This document shows positions 9,568 to 20,922 of a stretch of 23,125 nucleotides of DNA, piece by piece (positions within the stretch are counted from its first letter, which is position 1; every line of letters begins with the position of its first letter). The notes under the pieces were generated by a model, which did no database searches, was not told the DNA's origin, and saw only the letters and a list, made by a program, of their open reading frames with translations. The translations under genes were made by a program, and so were the position numbers. The DNA comes from Acanthamoeba lenticulata (Eukaryota > Discosea > Longamoebia > Acanthamoebidae). Location: the NCBI GenBank assembly GCA_002179805.1, contig NAVB01001954.1, positions 1 through 23,125 of the forward strand, in the 5' to 3' direction.

Positions 9568-12500
9568 ATGGCGGAGCAGGTGACCGATAGTCTGCTGAAG
9601 TGCAGCCCTAAGGAGCAACTTATTAAGCGTATCCTGGCTCTTGCACATGACAACGAGCGGCTTCGCGCTGAAATCGATAGGAACACAAGCCAAGTGAAGC
9701 ACCTTCGGTTCCAACTTGATTTGCTTCCTACGCACGAAAGGTACTCCCCTCCCCCCGCCCTCGTGAACGCTGTCTATGTTAACCACGTGAATGGCTCTTC
9801 ATACGACCCCCTTTGAATGGCTCCGGTGCAACAGCAATGACGTCGATAACAAAGAGAACCTGCCACCGCCGGCTGGGAGACCTTTGTTGGCCACGCCACC
9901 AGTGGCTTTACGCTCTGCGGCCAGCGCCAAGGACGTCGCGGACAACACACCGTTTTCACCCAAATGGGGTACTAACTGCACCTTCATTCTTTTATACCGG
10001 AAAAAAGCACCACCCTTTCATCCTGTCGTATTACTTTGTGGGGTGACCTCTGCCGCGAGCCACCTCTGCCCTCTCTCTTTCTTTCTTTCTTTCTATCTAT
10101 CTAATGTAAAAATGTTCACCCAACTTTGGTAGGTACTCCCACATCAGCTGAGCTGCTGCACATAGTTGATCAAGTCGAGAAGGAGTTCCTGCAAAACAAA
10201 GCGGCAACAACAACAACAACGGCAGTGAAGGAGCGCGACGACGACACGACCTCTTGTCCTGAGACCCCTGCCTTAATGCAGCGACACCTGCAGCACTCTG
10301 TTAACTCTGGACCTTTGACCCGGGTCAAGCCTTCGCTCACGAAGCTAAGCTTCGATGATGCCCTCACGAGCCCTCTTGGGAGTTTGCAAGCGTCCGAATC
10401 CTTGCGCCTTTCGGAGCCGCGCTCTGGAGAGAGCGTGAATGGAGCGCGGCAGCACCCGGCGTCAGCGGAGATCACTCCTGCAACGTCTCTTCTGCCTTCT
10501 TCTGAACCGCCCTCAAAGCTCATGGCATCATCAACAGCAACGAGGTCAACTGCGCCACACGCGGACAAGAGAAGTAATACCGCCACGAACCCGGCTCCCG
10601 TCGTAACCGATGACCAAGTTCTCCCTCCGTTCCTTGCCCACTTGAACCCTCGACAGCGGGAAGCGGCAACTCTCGACACGGACAGACCTTTGGCTATTAT
10701 TGCCGCTGCCGGCAGTGGCAAGACGTCGACCTTGTGCTCCCGTATCGCCTACATCCTCTCCCAGGGTTCGTTCGGTTTACCGACCTGTGTCACACGTTCT
10801 CCGCCACTTGCTTGCCAGGCATTCATGTGTGTGTGTGTGTGTTGTGCGGTGGTGATCCCTTGTGGCGTGGGGCCAGGAGTGCCGTCCTACCAGATCCTTG
10901 CGCTCACCTTCACGCGTGCCGCAGCGGAGGAGCTACGGAAGCGTGTGCGCTTGATGATTTCCACCTTCTCCGGCGTACCGCTGAACAACCTGCAGTTCTC
11001 TCTCAAAACCGCTACCTTCCATTCTTTCTGTTTCACCATCCTCCGGATCCACGCCAAAGTGCTCGGCTACGATGAGCTCTCTCTTTGCTCAGAGAGTCAG
11101 CAGGTTGCGTCCCTAACCCAAGCTGACCCTCGTTCTCGTTCGAGCGGGCATGCAACTCACTCACCGTCTCCTTGCCCTACCCCTCCCTCTCCAATCTACC
11201 CGTAAAACTGCCTCCCCTGTCTGGCAACAACAGGAAAAGATAGTACGAACACTGCTCGAGGAGTACTCCGCAACCACCAAGGGCGGCGCCAAGGGCGGCG
11301 GTGCTGTTGCGCACGTGAGTAGGAGCACGGCGCCGGGCGAGAAGATGGTGTCCGTGAAGGAGATCACCACCAAGCCGCCAGAGATCTCCAAAACCGAAAT
11401 ATCTGAGATGGCCGGTTTCGTGCGAAGAGCCAAGGCCGCTGGCAAATCTGCCAGGGAGTACATCGATGAACATCGGTATGTGCTAGAAAACTACGAGGCC
11501 AAGCTGCGCGCGCTCAACAAGGTTGCGTGTGACTCTCCCTTCTTTCTTGACGCCACACACACACACACACGCTCCAAATCTTCTAAAGGAGAGAGCGGGG
11601 GGTTTTTATAGATCGACTTCATCGACATGATACGCTTAACGATACAGCTCTGGGAAAAGGATCCAGACCTCCTAAACTATTACCGAAATCGCTACCGCTA
11701 CGTGTTGGTCGATGAGTTTCAGGTTTGTGCGCACCTTAATTTATCCCCCCCCCCCAAATCACACCTTCAACACACTTGGCGTTTATTTATATTTTTGTTG
11801 CCATGCTGTCGCTCTGGTCGGAGTGCAGGATACCAACCGACAGCAATTTGAGCTGGTCCGTAAGCTGACGGAGCACTCTGGACGGCTCACAGTGGTAGGC
11901 GATGATGATCAATGCATCTATAACTTCCAGGTACGTTGGCTCTGTTCTTGCCTTTTTTCTCGTACAATAGATGGACGGAGAGCGACAGAGAAAGCGAGGA
12001 GCACAGCCTCTAACCCATGCGTCTGACACAGGGGAGCGATGAGCGCAACATCGCCAACCTTGCTGACTACTTCAGCGGCAAGCTAACGCCGAACCGCATA
12101 TTTCTGGATCAGAACTACCGCTGCTCGAAGGTCATCACTGACTCGGCTGCAGCTCTCATCACCGTACACTCCCCTTTTTTCTTCATGCATTTTTTTTTGT
12201 GCTGTAATTTCCTCTTGCGCACAAACACACACTCACATCTGTTTGCGAAGACAAATCCTGGCAGGTTACCCAAGCAGATGTGGACCAACAACCACGAGGG
12301 TACCAAGATCCAGTTGATCACATGCAAGAATGTGGATATGGAGGCTGAAGTGGTTGCGCGGTACCTGCCCCTTGAACCCGCCTCCCGCCCAACCCCTTAT
12401 TGCGGTAGTCTGTTGTTTTTCAGTCCGGAATGTGAGCCGAGGCAAAAAGCTGACTTTCGCCGACCACGTGGTGCACGACACAGACGGATTCAGATGTTGT

Positions 12501-15500
12501 GCGCCACGGGTGAATACCATCTCGGGCAAATTGCTGTCCTCTACCGCATGCGCAATGTTTCATCAGCGTTTGAGAAGCGCCTCAAAGAGTAGAGTCCCCT
12601 CTAGCGCCTCCCCCGCCTTCCTCCTCTCCGTGTTCTCCCCTCAGACGTGCTGTTGTCGCAGTGTGGGCATCCCCTCTTTTGTGCTGGGTAAGCTCAGCTT
12701 TCACGACCGAGCGGAAATCAAAGACGTGCTGGCCTACCTGACCCTGGCCGTCAATCCTCACGATGATAAGGCGTTCAAGCGGTACGCTTGTGTGTGTGTG
12801 TGTGCGCGCATTTTTATTATGTTAGGTGCCTTCCCATTTCTTCAACGCTCAGTGGTGTTGTATCTCTTTCTTGTGATCACAAACTAGGGTTCTCAATGTC
12901 CCCCTGCGTGGGCTTGGAAAAGGGGCACTCACCTACCTTGAGGGCGTAGCCAAAGAGCTGAAGGAGGCGCGAGTTATCGTTCCTTGCAGCCCACGCAAGC
13001 CGACCGCATCACCCCGCCAGGGATTGCATGATGAAGGACACATTTCGCACTACGAGGCGTGCACTTTTGCCATTGAGAACGGATTCCCCCAACTCGGCCT
13101 GGTAACTGCGTGTCCAGACCTTCAGACTCGGGGCCCAAGGTGTGCTCTCGTCCTTCCCCCAATCACTGTTTAGCCAACGTGATACCTGTGTTGCTGATTC
13201 CACTCCGTCCTTCAACGAAGCCTGTTGCACGGGCCTAGCAAGCCAGGCCCAGGACAAACAGGCCGCTCGCTTAACACCACAACACGGTAGATACCTACGT
13301 CCTACGTTGTTCTCTTCCATTCCTGTTGTTTATCCATGTGTTTAACACCGCTGACTTTTGCTGCTTGGGGCCAGGCCGCAAAAAGGCAAGGGCAAGGAGA
13401 CCAAGCATCTCACCTCGAGACAGCAGCAGATGGTCACCGATTTCATGGACCGGATTGCGGCACTCCGCGATATGGCTCGGACGGGCGACAGGGGAGGGAT
13501 CGACCACATGATAGACTACATCGTAGACGAGGTGGGCTACGGCGCCTACCTGAGCAAAAAGATCGAAAGCGAGAATAAGAAAGAGGAAAAACGGAAAGCT
13601 CAGCAACCGCAGCAGGCCTCCGGAAAGGGAGGAGGCGTCATGGAGGGCGATGCGGACGAGACCAAGAACGAGGCCAAGATGCGCGAGGAGAACCTTCACG
13701 AGTTAAAGCAAAGGGCAATCGCTTATCAAGAAGAAGCTTCGGTCGAGGATGAACAAAGCCAGGAAGCATTAAGCCAACGCTCCCCATCTCGTTCGCAGCA
13801 GCCAACGAACCGGGTGAGTGGCTTCCTGCACTGGCTGTGCTCGCAATCAGCGGAAGACGACAGGTTTGCCGCACCCACCCTCATCCCACCACGAGCGCGA
13901 TCTCGCATAAGCGCGGTTGGTGACTGAACTCTTTGTCGTGCATGCGCTCGTCTTTTCGGCAGCCTGCACGAAGGAAAAAAGGCCAAAAAGAGGAAGGCAG
14001 TGGCGTTGGCCACGATCCATCAGTCCAAGGGCCTCGAGTGGCCCGTCGGTACGCGCGCGAGAGACGAGCTCTCGAGCTGGGTGGGGTGTACAGCTGTATC
14101 AACGACGGTTGAAGGCTAATCCGGCCGATGTTTGCAGTATTCCTTGTGCGGTGTAATGCGGGTGTCATGCCTAGCGCCAAGGCCGTATCGACTAGCCAGC
14201 AACAACAACAAGGTCCAGAGAGCAAGTCGCTGGCCAAAGCGAGTGCTGCTTCCTCCTCCTCCATGGAAGAGGAACGTCGGCTGCTTTACGGTGCGCCCTC
14301 CTGACCTGCATGTAAGGATTATCGGGGCATTCTGCCGAGGTCTCAAGCACAAGGCGATGAAGAAGGATTTAACCTTTAGTCTCTCTCCCCTCCCTCTCCT
14401 TTCTGCCGTATCAATATTATCGTTTTTTCAGTGGCCATGACGCGAGCCAAGGAAGTGCTTCACATCTCCTACGCCCTCATCAACCACTTCCAAAAGGAGA
14501 GCAGGGCTTCACCGTTTCTCGGTAAGTGCCTTCTTGTCACCCGCTTAAGGTTGGTGCTTGGCGCCGCGAGTGAGCTGCAGTGGCAGGCGGGGCGATCTAT
14601 TTGATCCTTATCCTTTCTCGTAGCCGACGTTCCGGCCAAGTACGTGCAGCAGGTACAGGGCGAGGACATCCTGCGAGCATACGCTGCGCAATCGACTTCG
14701 GCACCACCTCCGCGACCACCCACAGTAACACCCATGACAACCGCGAGTGTTTCTTCAACCTCGTCATCATCATCATCATCATCATCTTCCGGTGCAACGA
14801 TTCTCGTCACACCCTTCGCCACCTACCATGGAAACACCGTCACCTCATTCTCTCTCCCCTCGGCCTTCGGGCTCGGCCGCAAGACGACTTCTTCCGCTTC
14901 TGTCCTCACGTCGTCGTCGTCGTCGTCGTCATCATCTTCAACTTTGTCCACTACAGCGTCATCTTCATCCAGCACTACGCGTGCTGCTGCTGCTGCTTTC
15001 TCTCGAACGACATCCCAAAAGACAGCCAAGCCAAGCCACAGCCGCTCCTTGAGTAGCACTTCACTGTCAGCTTATTACCGTGAGGCCAGCACCAGCAATT
15101 CGGCAGCCCACCAGCGCAGCACCAGTCATCAGGATCACGCCGCCGCAGCTGCCCACAGCGATCGCAGCCGACCTTCCCCAGGTGACTTGCTGCTCAGCGT
15201 GGGGCCCGGCGGACGACCTCCTGTGGACCGCGAACCGCCTATGGGCTCCCATATTGAGCGGCAGAACAGCACGGACTGCAACGTCTCGAGACAACAACAA
15301 CAACAAGACATCATGACCCTACGACCTCACAAGAGGAAGTCGGCAGGTGATGGTGAGCCCCAGCCCGAGGATGCTATGCGGAAGCCAAGACAAAGACTCG
15401 AGGATACATCCACCACCCGGCAGATCGCATCGGACAGGGAAGCAGGGGAGGAAGAGAAGGAGCAAGAAGAAAGAGCCGCAGCAAATCAACGGATCCCGTC

Positions 15501-16043
15501 TGTGCGGGAAGTTCGGCGGAAGCGCCCGCTCGCAGAGAGCAGCGACACGGGTGGAGCCTCACCAGCAGCAGCAGCAGCAGCGGAAGACGCTCCGGCTGAA
15601 TCGGACACCGGCGGTGGTCAGAGTCCAACCAAGAAATCCAGGGTAGCGCAGGCAACAGAACAGGAGGAAAGCGAGGCTCATCCCTCATCACGAGAGAAGC
15701 CAACAACAACAACAACAACGGCAGCAGCACCAGAGGTGCGTACGCTTGAACCCAGCGAGAGCTCACTGTGCTTGCGTTTTGTACTGTTTCTGTGATCACT
15801 CACCACCGATTGGCACGCGGGCAGGTGGTAGCAGCAACATTGCCAAAGCTTCGATCCAGCAAGAGCTGCATCAAGAAGCAATTGCAGGAAGAGCGGCTGG
15901 CACGTGACTACCCGTCGATCAGGTCTTTCTTCTCCTCCGCGCCAACTCCGGGACATCCTGCCGCGCCCGGTCTTCTCTCGTCTAGTGAGACAAACAACAA
16001 CAGCAGCAGCAGCAACCAGAAAAGCACCACAACGGATGTCTAG
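9568..16043 (+). CDS. UvrD/Srs2-type superfamily 1 DNA helicase with long disordered tail
   Basis: Probable ATP-driven 3'-5' DNA helicase for recombination and replication repair. Exons: 9568-9740, 9835-9968, 10133-10765, 10877-11103, 11234-11521, 11612-11722, 11829-11930, 12032-12163, 12251-12360, 12424-12588, 12662-12781, 12888-13139, 13239-13286, 13375-13863, 13963-14048, 14138-14290, 14432-14521, 14624-15735, 15825-16043 (about 1547 aa). A coiled-coil-like start and a low-complexity linker precede the core. Core motifs in order: Q-motif LNPRQREA, Walker A AAAGSGKT (K299), Ia LTFTRAAAEEL, II VDEFQDTN (518-525), III GDDDQCIYNF, then DQNYRC, IV IAVLYRMR, V TIHQSKGLEW, VI EERRLLYVAMTRAKE (near 1068-1082). 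The tail of about 450 residues is Ser/Thr-, Ala- and charge-rich, ending with YPSIRSFF, a PIP-like motif. Srs2 is the likeliest relative; a generic UvrD-like helicase is possible. Weak joints are exon 10 (12424-12588), whose first half reads poorly, and the 48-nt exon 13, which can be skipped in frame. Confidence 0.88.
10826..10842. repeat. (TG)n microsatellite in helicase intron 3
   Basis: TG run inside the proposed 111-nt intron 10766-10876. That intron keeps the reading frame open if retained, but the protein clearly resumes at VPSYQILALTFT after it. Confidence 0.85.
11745..11755. repeat. C11 homopolymer in helicase intron 6
   Basis: Eleven C (G11 on the other strand) in the intron 11723-11828 of the helicase gene. 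Confidence 0.95.
14758..14790 (+). repeat. TCA/TCG trinucleotide repeat encoding poly-Ser in helicase tail
   Basis: Mostly TCA codons with a few TCG/TCT/TCC give a Ser run. A second TCG/TCA run at 14911-14940 does the same. These are coding triplet repeats within exon 18, likely length-variable between strains, in a disordered part of the protein. Confidence 0.8.
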
Positions 16044-16268
16044 GCGGCGTTATGTTGTGTGTGCCTTTGGCGAGTTCCCACACAGCCGGCTGCCTCTGTT
16101 TTTTGTGAGTCCGCCAGCAGGAACTGTGTGGGTCACGCACACAGTTGAGCACGGGGTTTTTGTCGTGTTTTTCCTTTTTTTCCTCGTGTAGGCCCACGGA
16201 AGAAAAACGTTTTACTCAGCACACACACGCACACAGATCTGCCTTTCTCTCTCTCTCTAAGAGCACGG
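16044..16268. other. Intergenic gap between helicase and GPD2
   Basis: About 225 bp with T-rich and CT-rich stretches, ending in a CT run just before the GPD2 ATG. No further gene was recognised. Confidence 0.6.
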
Positions 16269-19200
16269 ATGTGGAGACGATTGAAAAGAGTTACGCTGTA
16301 CGCGGGACTTGGAGGCGTGGCGGTTGCTGGTGGCCTCGTGCTCTACACTTCTTCCTCGCCCAATGCAGCGTCATCGGCTGCAACATTCAGCGGACCGCGA
16401 CAGACTACGCTCGTGCCGAACTTCCCTGCGCCTTCGCCCAACGCCCCAACGAGGTGAGGCCGATGATCTTTTTCTCTCGACCGCTTGAGTTTTTCCAAGA
16501 TCTAGGAAGAGAGAGATGCAAAACTGTGCATTACTCACGCACCACGCACACCACATGTGCGGTGCCAGGGATGAACAGCTGGCACGCTTGCAGGAGGAAA
16601 AGGAATTTGACCTGCTCGTGGTGGGTGGTGGCGCCACGGGTGCGGGCATCGCTCTTGACGCAGCCACACGCGGGCTCAACGTGGCGCTGGTGGAGAAGTA
16701 CGACTTTTCGTCCGGCACGTCATCCCGCAGCACCAAGCTTGTCCATGGGGGCGTCCGCTATCTCGAAAAGGTGCACACTCACCTCTCTCACTTCGGCCAT
16801 GTCAATGATGATTTCGCTCCCTAGAGTTCTTCCGCTAGGAAGCGGCCTTCTCGTCGCCAGCATCGTCATCACTCCTCCTCCTCCTCCTCCTCTTCTTATG
16901 TCTTTCTGACACCAAACGTCGGGATGGGGGACGCATGCAGGCCATCAAGAACCTGGACTATGAGCAATATAAAATGGTGAGAGAAGCGTTACACGAGCGC
17001 GCCACGGTGCTCAAGGTTGCGCCTCACCTGTCGTACCAAATGCCGATCATGTTGCCCATCTACAAATGGTGGCAGGTGCGCCTCCCCTCAGCCGAACTCC
17101 GCCCTCGCTTTTCCGCCTGAGTAGCGCTCATAGAGACTCTTTCTTTCTTTCTCTTTCTTTCTATGCCCACACATGCGTAGGTGCCATACTTTTGGGCCGG
17201 GTCCAAACTCTACGATCTCTTTGCCGGCAGCCAGCGCTTGGAAAGCAGCTATTTCCTCTCTAAAGGTGCCAATGCGACGCCTGGTTTTGTTGTGATTGTT
17301 GTTTCTTCTTCTTCTTCTTCTTCTTCTTTTTGCGTCTTCTTGTTTCTTGGAGCACAAAACTCACTGTTTTCCTTTGTGCTTTACCAGGCAAGGCCCTCGA
17401 GAAGTTTCCGATGCTTCGGGCCGACTCGTTGGTAGGCGCGATGGTCTACTATGACGGCGCCCACAACGACTCGCGTACCAACATCGCCCTTGCGCTGACG
17501 GCCGCCACCTATGGCGCCACGGTGGCCAATCATGTCGAGGTATGGCTCACCGGCCGTGATCTCGATCTGGGATTAGCTGCGGCTAACATGTCGCCCGGGC
17601 CTTGTTTTGCACGTGCGATCAAAGGTGGTGGACCTCATTCGCGCATCCGAGACGGACCAAAGTGGTGCTACGCGAACTGTTATCACTGGAGCTGGTAATG
17701 AATGCCGCACGCTGGGCGAGGATGAGGGCCTTTCCTTCATAGCGCGCACAATCTCACCGCGATCGGAATTTCTCCCTCTCTCTCTCTCTCTCATTACAGT
17801 GGTGCGCGACATGCTTAGTGGAAAGAGCTGGGAGGTCAAAGCCAAGGGAGTGATCAACGCTACTGGGCCTTTCACTGACGCCCTGCGCAAGATGGATGAG
17901 GTTCGAGTTGGAATATGCTTCTCCTCCACCTACAATGGACCATTTCTCCTCAACTCTGAGAGTTGTTCTTACGTAACGCAATTCTCAAATACAAAACAGG
18001 GCGACAAGTGCGAGAACTTGGTTATTCCAAGCGCTGGCGTCCATATCGTGCTGCCTGACTATTACTCACCTCGCGACATGGGCCTTCTTGACCCGGCCAC
18101 CAGTGATGGACGGGTCATCTTCTTTTTGCCCTGGGTGCGCATTTCCTCTCCCCATGTTTTTTCTTGATTGATTGATTACCCCCACCACCACCACCACCAC
18201 CACTGACACGCTACACATATGGTGCATCATCATCGTCATCAATGAATGGTTCTTGAATTGGGGGGGGGGTTGTTGACCACCATCAGGAGGGAAACACGAT
18301 CAGTGGCACAACCGACACTCCAACTACGCTTTCCGACCAGCCCAGGCCCCTTGAGGAAGAAATCTCATTCATCCTCAAGGAGGTTTCCAATTATCTGAAC
18401 CAGGTGCGCCCCTCATGAGGGGCAGAGAGGACTCTTTGGCCCGGCCCCCAACTTTTATTTGCCATTTTATTTATTTGTTTTTATCGTGCTTAGGACGTTA
18501 CCGTCCGACGAGGCGATGTCTTGGCTGCGTGGAGCGGCATCCGTCCCCTGGTTAAGGATCCGGCCAAGTTGGGCAAGGCCGGCACACAAGGTACATCATG
18601 TTGCGAGATTCAGCGTGATGCAGCCTATGGTTAAACGTGACTCAACGCGCCCTCGCTCTTTCCTCAATCAATCAATCAAGCCATCAACTAATCAACTCCA
18701 ATTGGGGCCCACGACTACTTACAGGCCTTGCGCGTAACCACATCATTACGGTGAGCGATTCCAAGTTGCTGACCATAGCCGGAGGCAAGTGGACGACCTA
18801 CCGGTGCGGAACAATAGCAGCGCTGCCCTTATGACTTGCGCACAGCTGTGTGCAATAGCTAGCTGACAGTGGGGATTTGCGGGCTTTGTGGCCTTCTGTA
18901 GAGAAATGGCGGAGGAAGCTGTTGACAGAGCGATTAACGAGTACGGACTCAAGCCGCGCAATGTTTGTGTGACTACCGACGTCTACTTGCTCGGTGCTCG
19001 AGACTGGACGCCGACAATGTTCATCAAGCTCATCCAGAACTACGGCATTCAACGCGAGGTGCGGGACTTCCCTTCCCGCCGACTTACGAAGCGATGAGAG
19101 AAGTGGTGTTGTTATCACCCCCACCACCACCACCACTAGCTAACTATTCCCACAACCCGTGGGTTTTTGCAGGTGGCGCAGCACTTGGCCAGCACCTACG

Positions 19201-20440
19201 GTGACAAGGCCTTTGAGGTTGCCAAGATGGCAATTCCGACCGGCAAGCGGTATCTGCCTTCCTCTTTTTTTTTCATGCTGCTGCTACTGCTGCTGCTCAA
19301 CAAACGAGTTGCTGGCTCACTCACTGGTGGTGGCTGCTCGGCCTGATGCAGCTGGCCTGTGCTTGGCCGACCCCTGGCTGAGGGGTACCCCTATCTGGAG
19401 GAGGAAGTGCGCCATGCTGTGCGCCACGAGTACGCCTGTACTGCAGAGGTGGGCCCACCGCTTCCTCCTCCTCCTCCTCCTGCTGAGATGAATGCACACG
19501 TTCGCGTATGCTGACCTGGTGCGTCACGTGGCTTGAAGGACGTGCTGGCGCGTCGCACGCGATTGGCGTTCTTGAATGCCAACGTGGCGATGGACGTGCT
19601 GCCTCGCGTCATCGACATCATGAGCGAGGAGCTTGGGTGGGACGAAGCCAGAAAGAAAAAAGAGTGCGCCTCCCCCGCCCCTCCGCTCCTTTTTAGGCCT
19701 TCAGCAGCAGGCCCCGGTATTTCGGTATCCAAGCGGTTGACCGCGAGATGGTGTTATTTCTGGCCACACAGATATGAGAGCACCCAAAAGTTCCTCCGCA
19801 CGATGGGTTTGGAGGATATCAACGCGCGTGGCCTGTTCAATAGCATGGATATCCTTCACTACAGGTACCTTCCCAGACCTTTGCCCGGGGCAACAGGCTG
19901 AGGTTTCGATCTCATCTCACCGTGTTGGCACGCGGGCGGGCAGAGAACGGTTTGATGCCATTGACACAGAGCATAAGGGACACATCGCCAAGCAGAGGCT
20001 CAAGGAGTTCGTCCTCGCGGCACGTGTTCCGTCGACAAAAACCAGTTCCCTTGCGACGACTGATGCTGATCGTCACACCGCACGTGCGCTGACTCTTTTT
20101 TGTATTTTTTTCTTTTTTTATGGATCTTGTTTTTGCCTATTGTAGGAGAAGAAGGACCTGACTGATGTGGACATTGACACTCGCCTCGACGTGCTCGACA
20201 AAAACAAGGACGGCTTTATTGAATTCAATGAGTTCCTTGAGGTTTCGTGGTCCTCCCTCTCTAGTTAGTACTTGAGGAGAAACTTGTTCTTACCGCCCCG
20301 CGGGGCTCACTGTGTGGCGCGTGCGCGCGGGGGAACAGTTGATGGCTGCAATCGACACGCACGAAGAACGCGACAGGTACCGCCGGGCGAGGGCGATGGA
20401 GCGCAAGATTTCCACCGCGCGCTCTGCGGGCGGGTTGTAA
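16269..20440 (+). CDS. GPD2: FAD-dependent glycerol-3-phosphate dehydrogenase, mitochondrial, with EF-hands
   Basis: Oxidises glycerol-3-phosphate to dihydroxyacetone phosphate and passes electrons to quinone at the mitochondrial inner membrane (glycerophosphate shuttle). Exons: 16269-16453, 16569-16770, 16941-17075, 17181-17265, 17388-17539, 17625-17694, 17800-17900, 18000-18134, 18287-18403, 18494-18590, 18725-18803, 18902-19058, 19173-19249, 19352-19448, 19539-19663, 19772-19864, 19944-20025, 20146-20241, 20339-20440. All phases fit; 728 aa, against 727 in human. The N-terminus has basic residues then a hydrophobic segment (about 10-28). The FAD loop is [10 protein letters not shown] (81-88), followed by [69 protein letters not shown] and [10 protein letters not shown]. 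Near the C-terminus EF-hand 2 is canonical ([12 protein letters not shown]); EF-hand 1 ([12 protein letters not shown]) has Arg at position 12. The last exon ends in GGL like the animal enzyme. The junction at 20025/20146 uses a GTTCCG donor and is the least certain. Confidence 0.97.
16872..16892. repeat. (CTC)n triplet run in GPD2 intron 2
   Basis: CTC/CCT triplet repeat within intron 16771-16940. Comparable triplet runs lie in GPD2 introns at 17303-17328 (TTC), 18183-18203 (CAC) and near 19121-19135 (CAC). Confidence 0.85.
17303..17328. repeat. (TTC)n triplet run in GPD2 intron 4
   Basis: Pyrimidine TTC repeat in the intron 17266-17387. It may serve as part of an extended polypyrimidine stretch. 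Confidence 0.85.
18183..18203. repeat. (CAC)n triplet run in GPD2 intron 8
   Basis: Seven CAC units in intron 18135-18286, followed by CATCAT/CGT triplets and then the G10 tract. Confidence 0.85.
18260..18269. repeat. G10 homopolymer in GPD2 intron 8
   Basis: Ten G located 17 nt before the CAG acceptor of the intron 18135-18286. Confidence 0.95.
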
Positions 20441-20922
20441 GGCAAAAACCAGTAGCTCGTTGACCACCACCGGCTCCTCCTGCCACACGACAGCACCTGC
20501 CCAACAACGGGCGTGCACAACATGTTGTTGTTGAGTCGCTCGAGACTCCCCGGCTGTACCCATGGCTATGGGAGGAGCCGCAACAGATGAATAAACGACA
20601 AAAACGCCGTAAATCGTCCAATAACGCAGCGCCAACCAACCCCTCCTGAGCGACGGGCCCGGACTTTGAGCGTGCGGGCCCTCCGACATGGGGTGATTGT
20701 CAGCGCCAACGGTCATCCTTTGTGCGCGGGCCTCTCTGCCAATTGGCGAACGGATCCCTCCCGCCACGGTGGCGGTAACGGCTGTCGAGGAGAGAGACAT
20801 CTGATTTTCTTCTTTACCGTACCACCACGCGCGAGGCCCTCTCTCGCTTTCCCCACGCCCCGCCAACAACAAAACCGGCCCCCTGAGCTCTGGGCGAGGA
20901 GGCCTCTTCCCCGAAACAACGC
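20441..20922. other. Intergenic region between GPD2 and PstS-like gene
   Basis: About 480 bp, GC-rich. It contains a 12-nt palindrome ACAACATGTTGT at 20517-20528. A long minus-strand open frame spans it but runs across the GPD2 3' exons and shows no recognisable family. It should hold the GPD2 3' UTR and the promoter of the next gene. Confidence 0.55.

Noticed and set aside
10170..10721. 183-codon minus-strand frame opposite the helicase linker exon
   Set aside because: Antisense of exon 3, which ends in a real Walker A motif on the plus strand. No family recognised on the minus strand.
18183..18203. Triplet and dinucleotide arrays considered as CRISPR or regulatory arrays
   Set aside because: They are simple microsatellites without spacers, mostly within introns.
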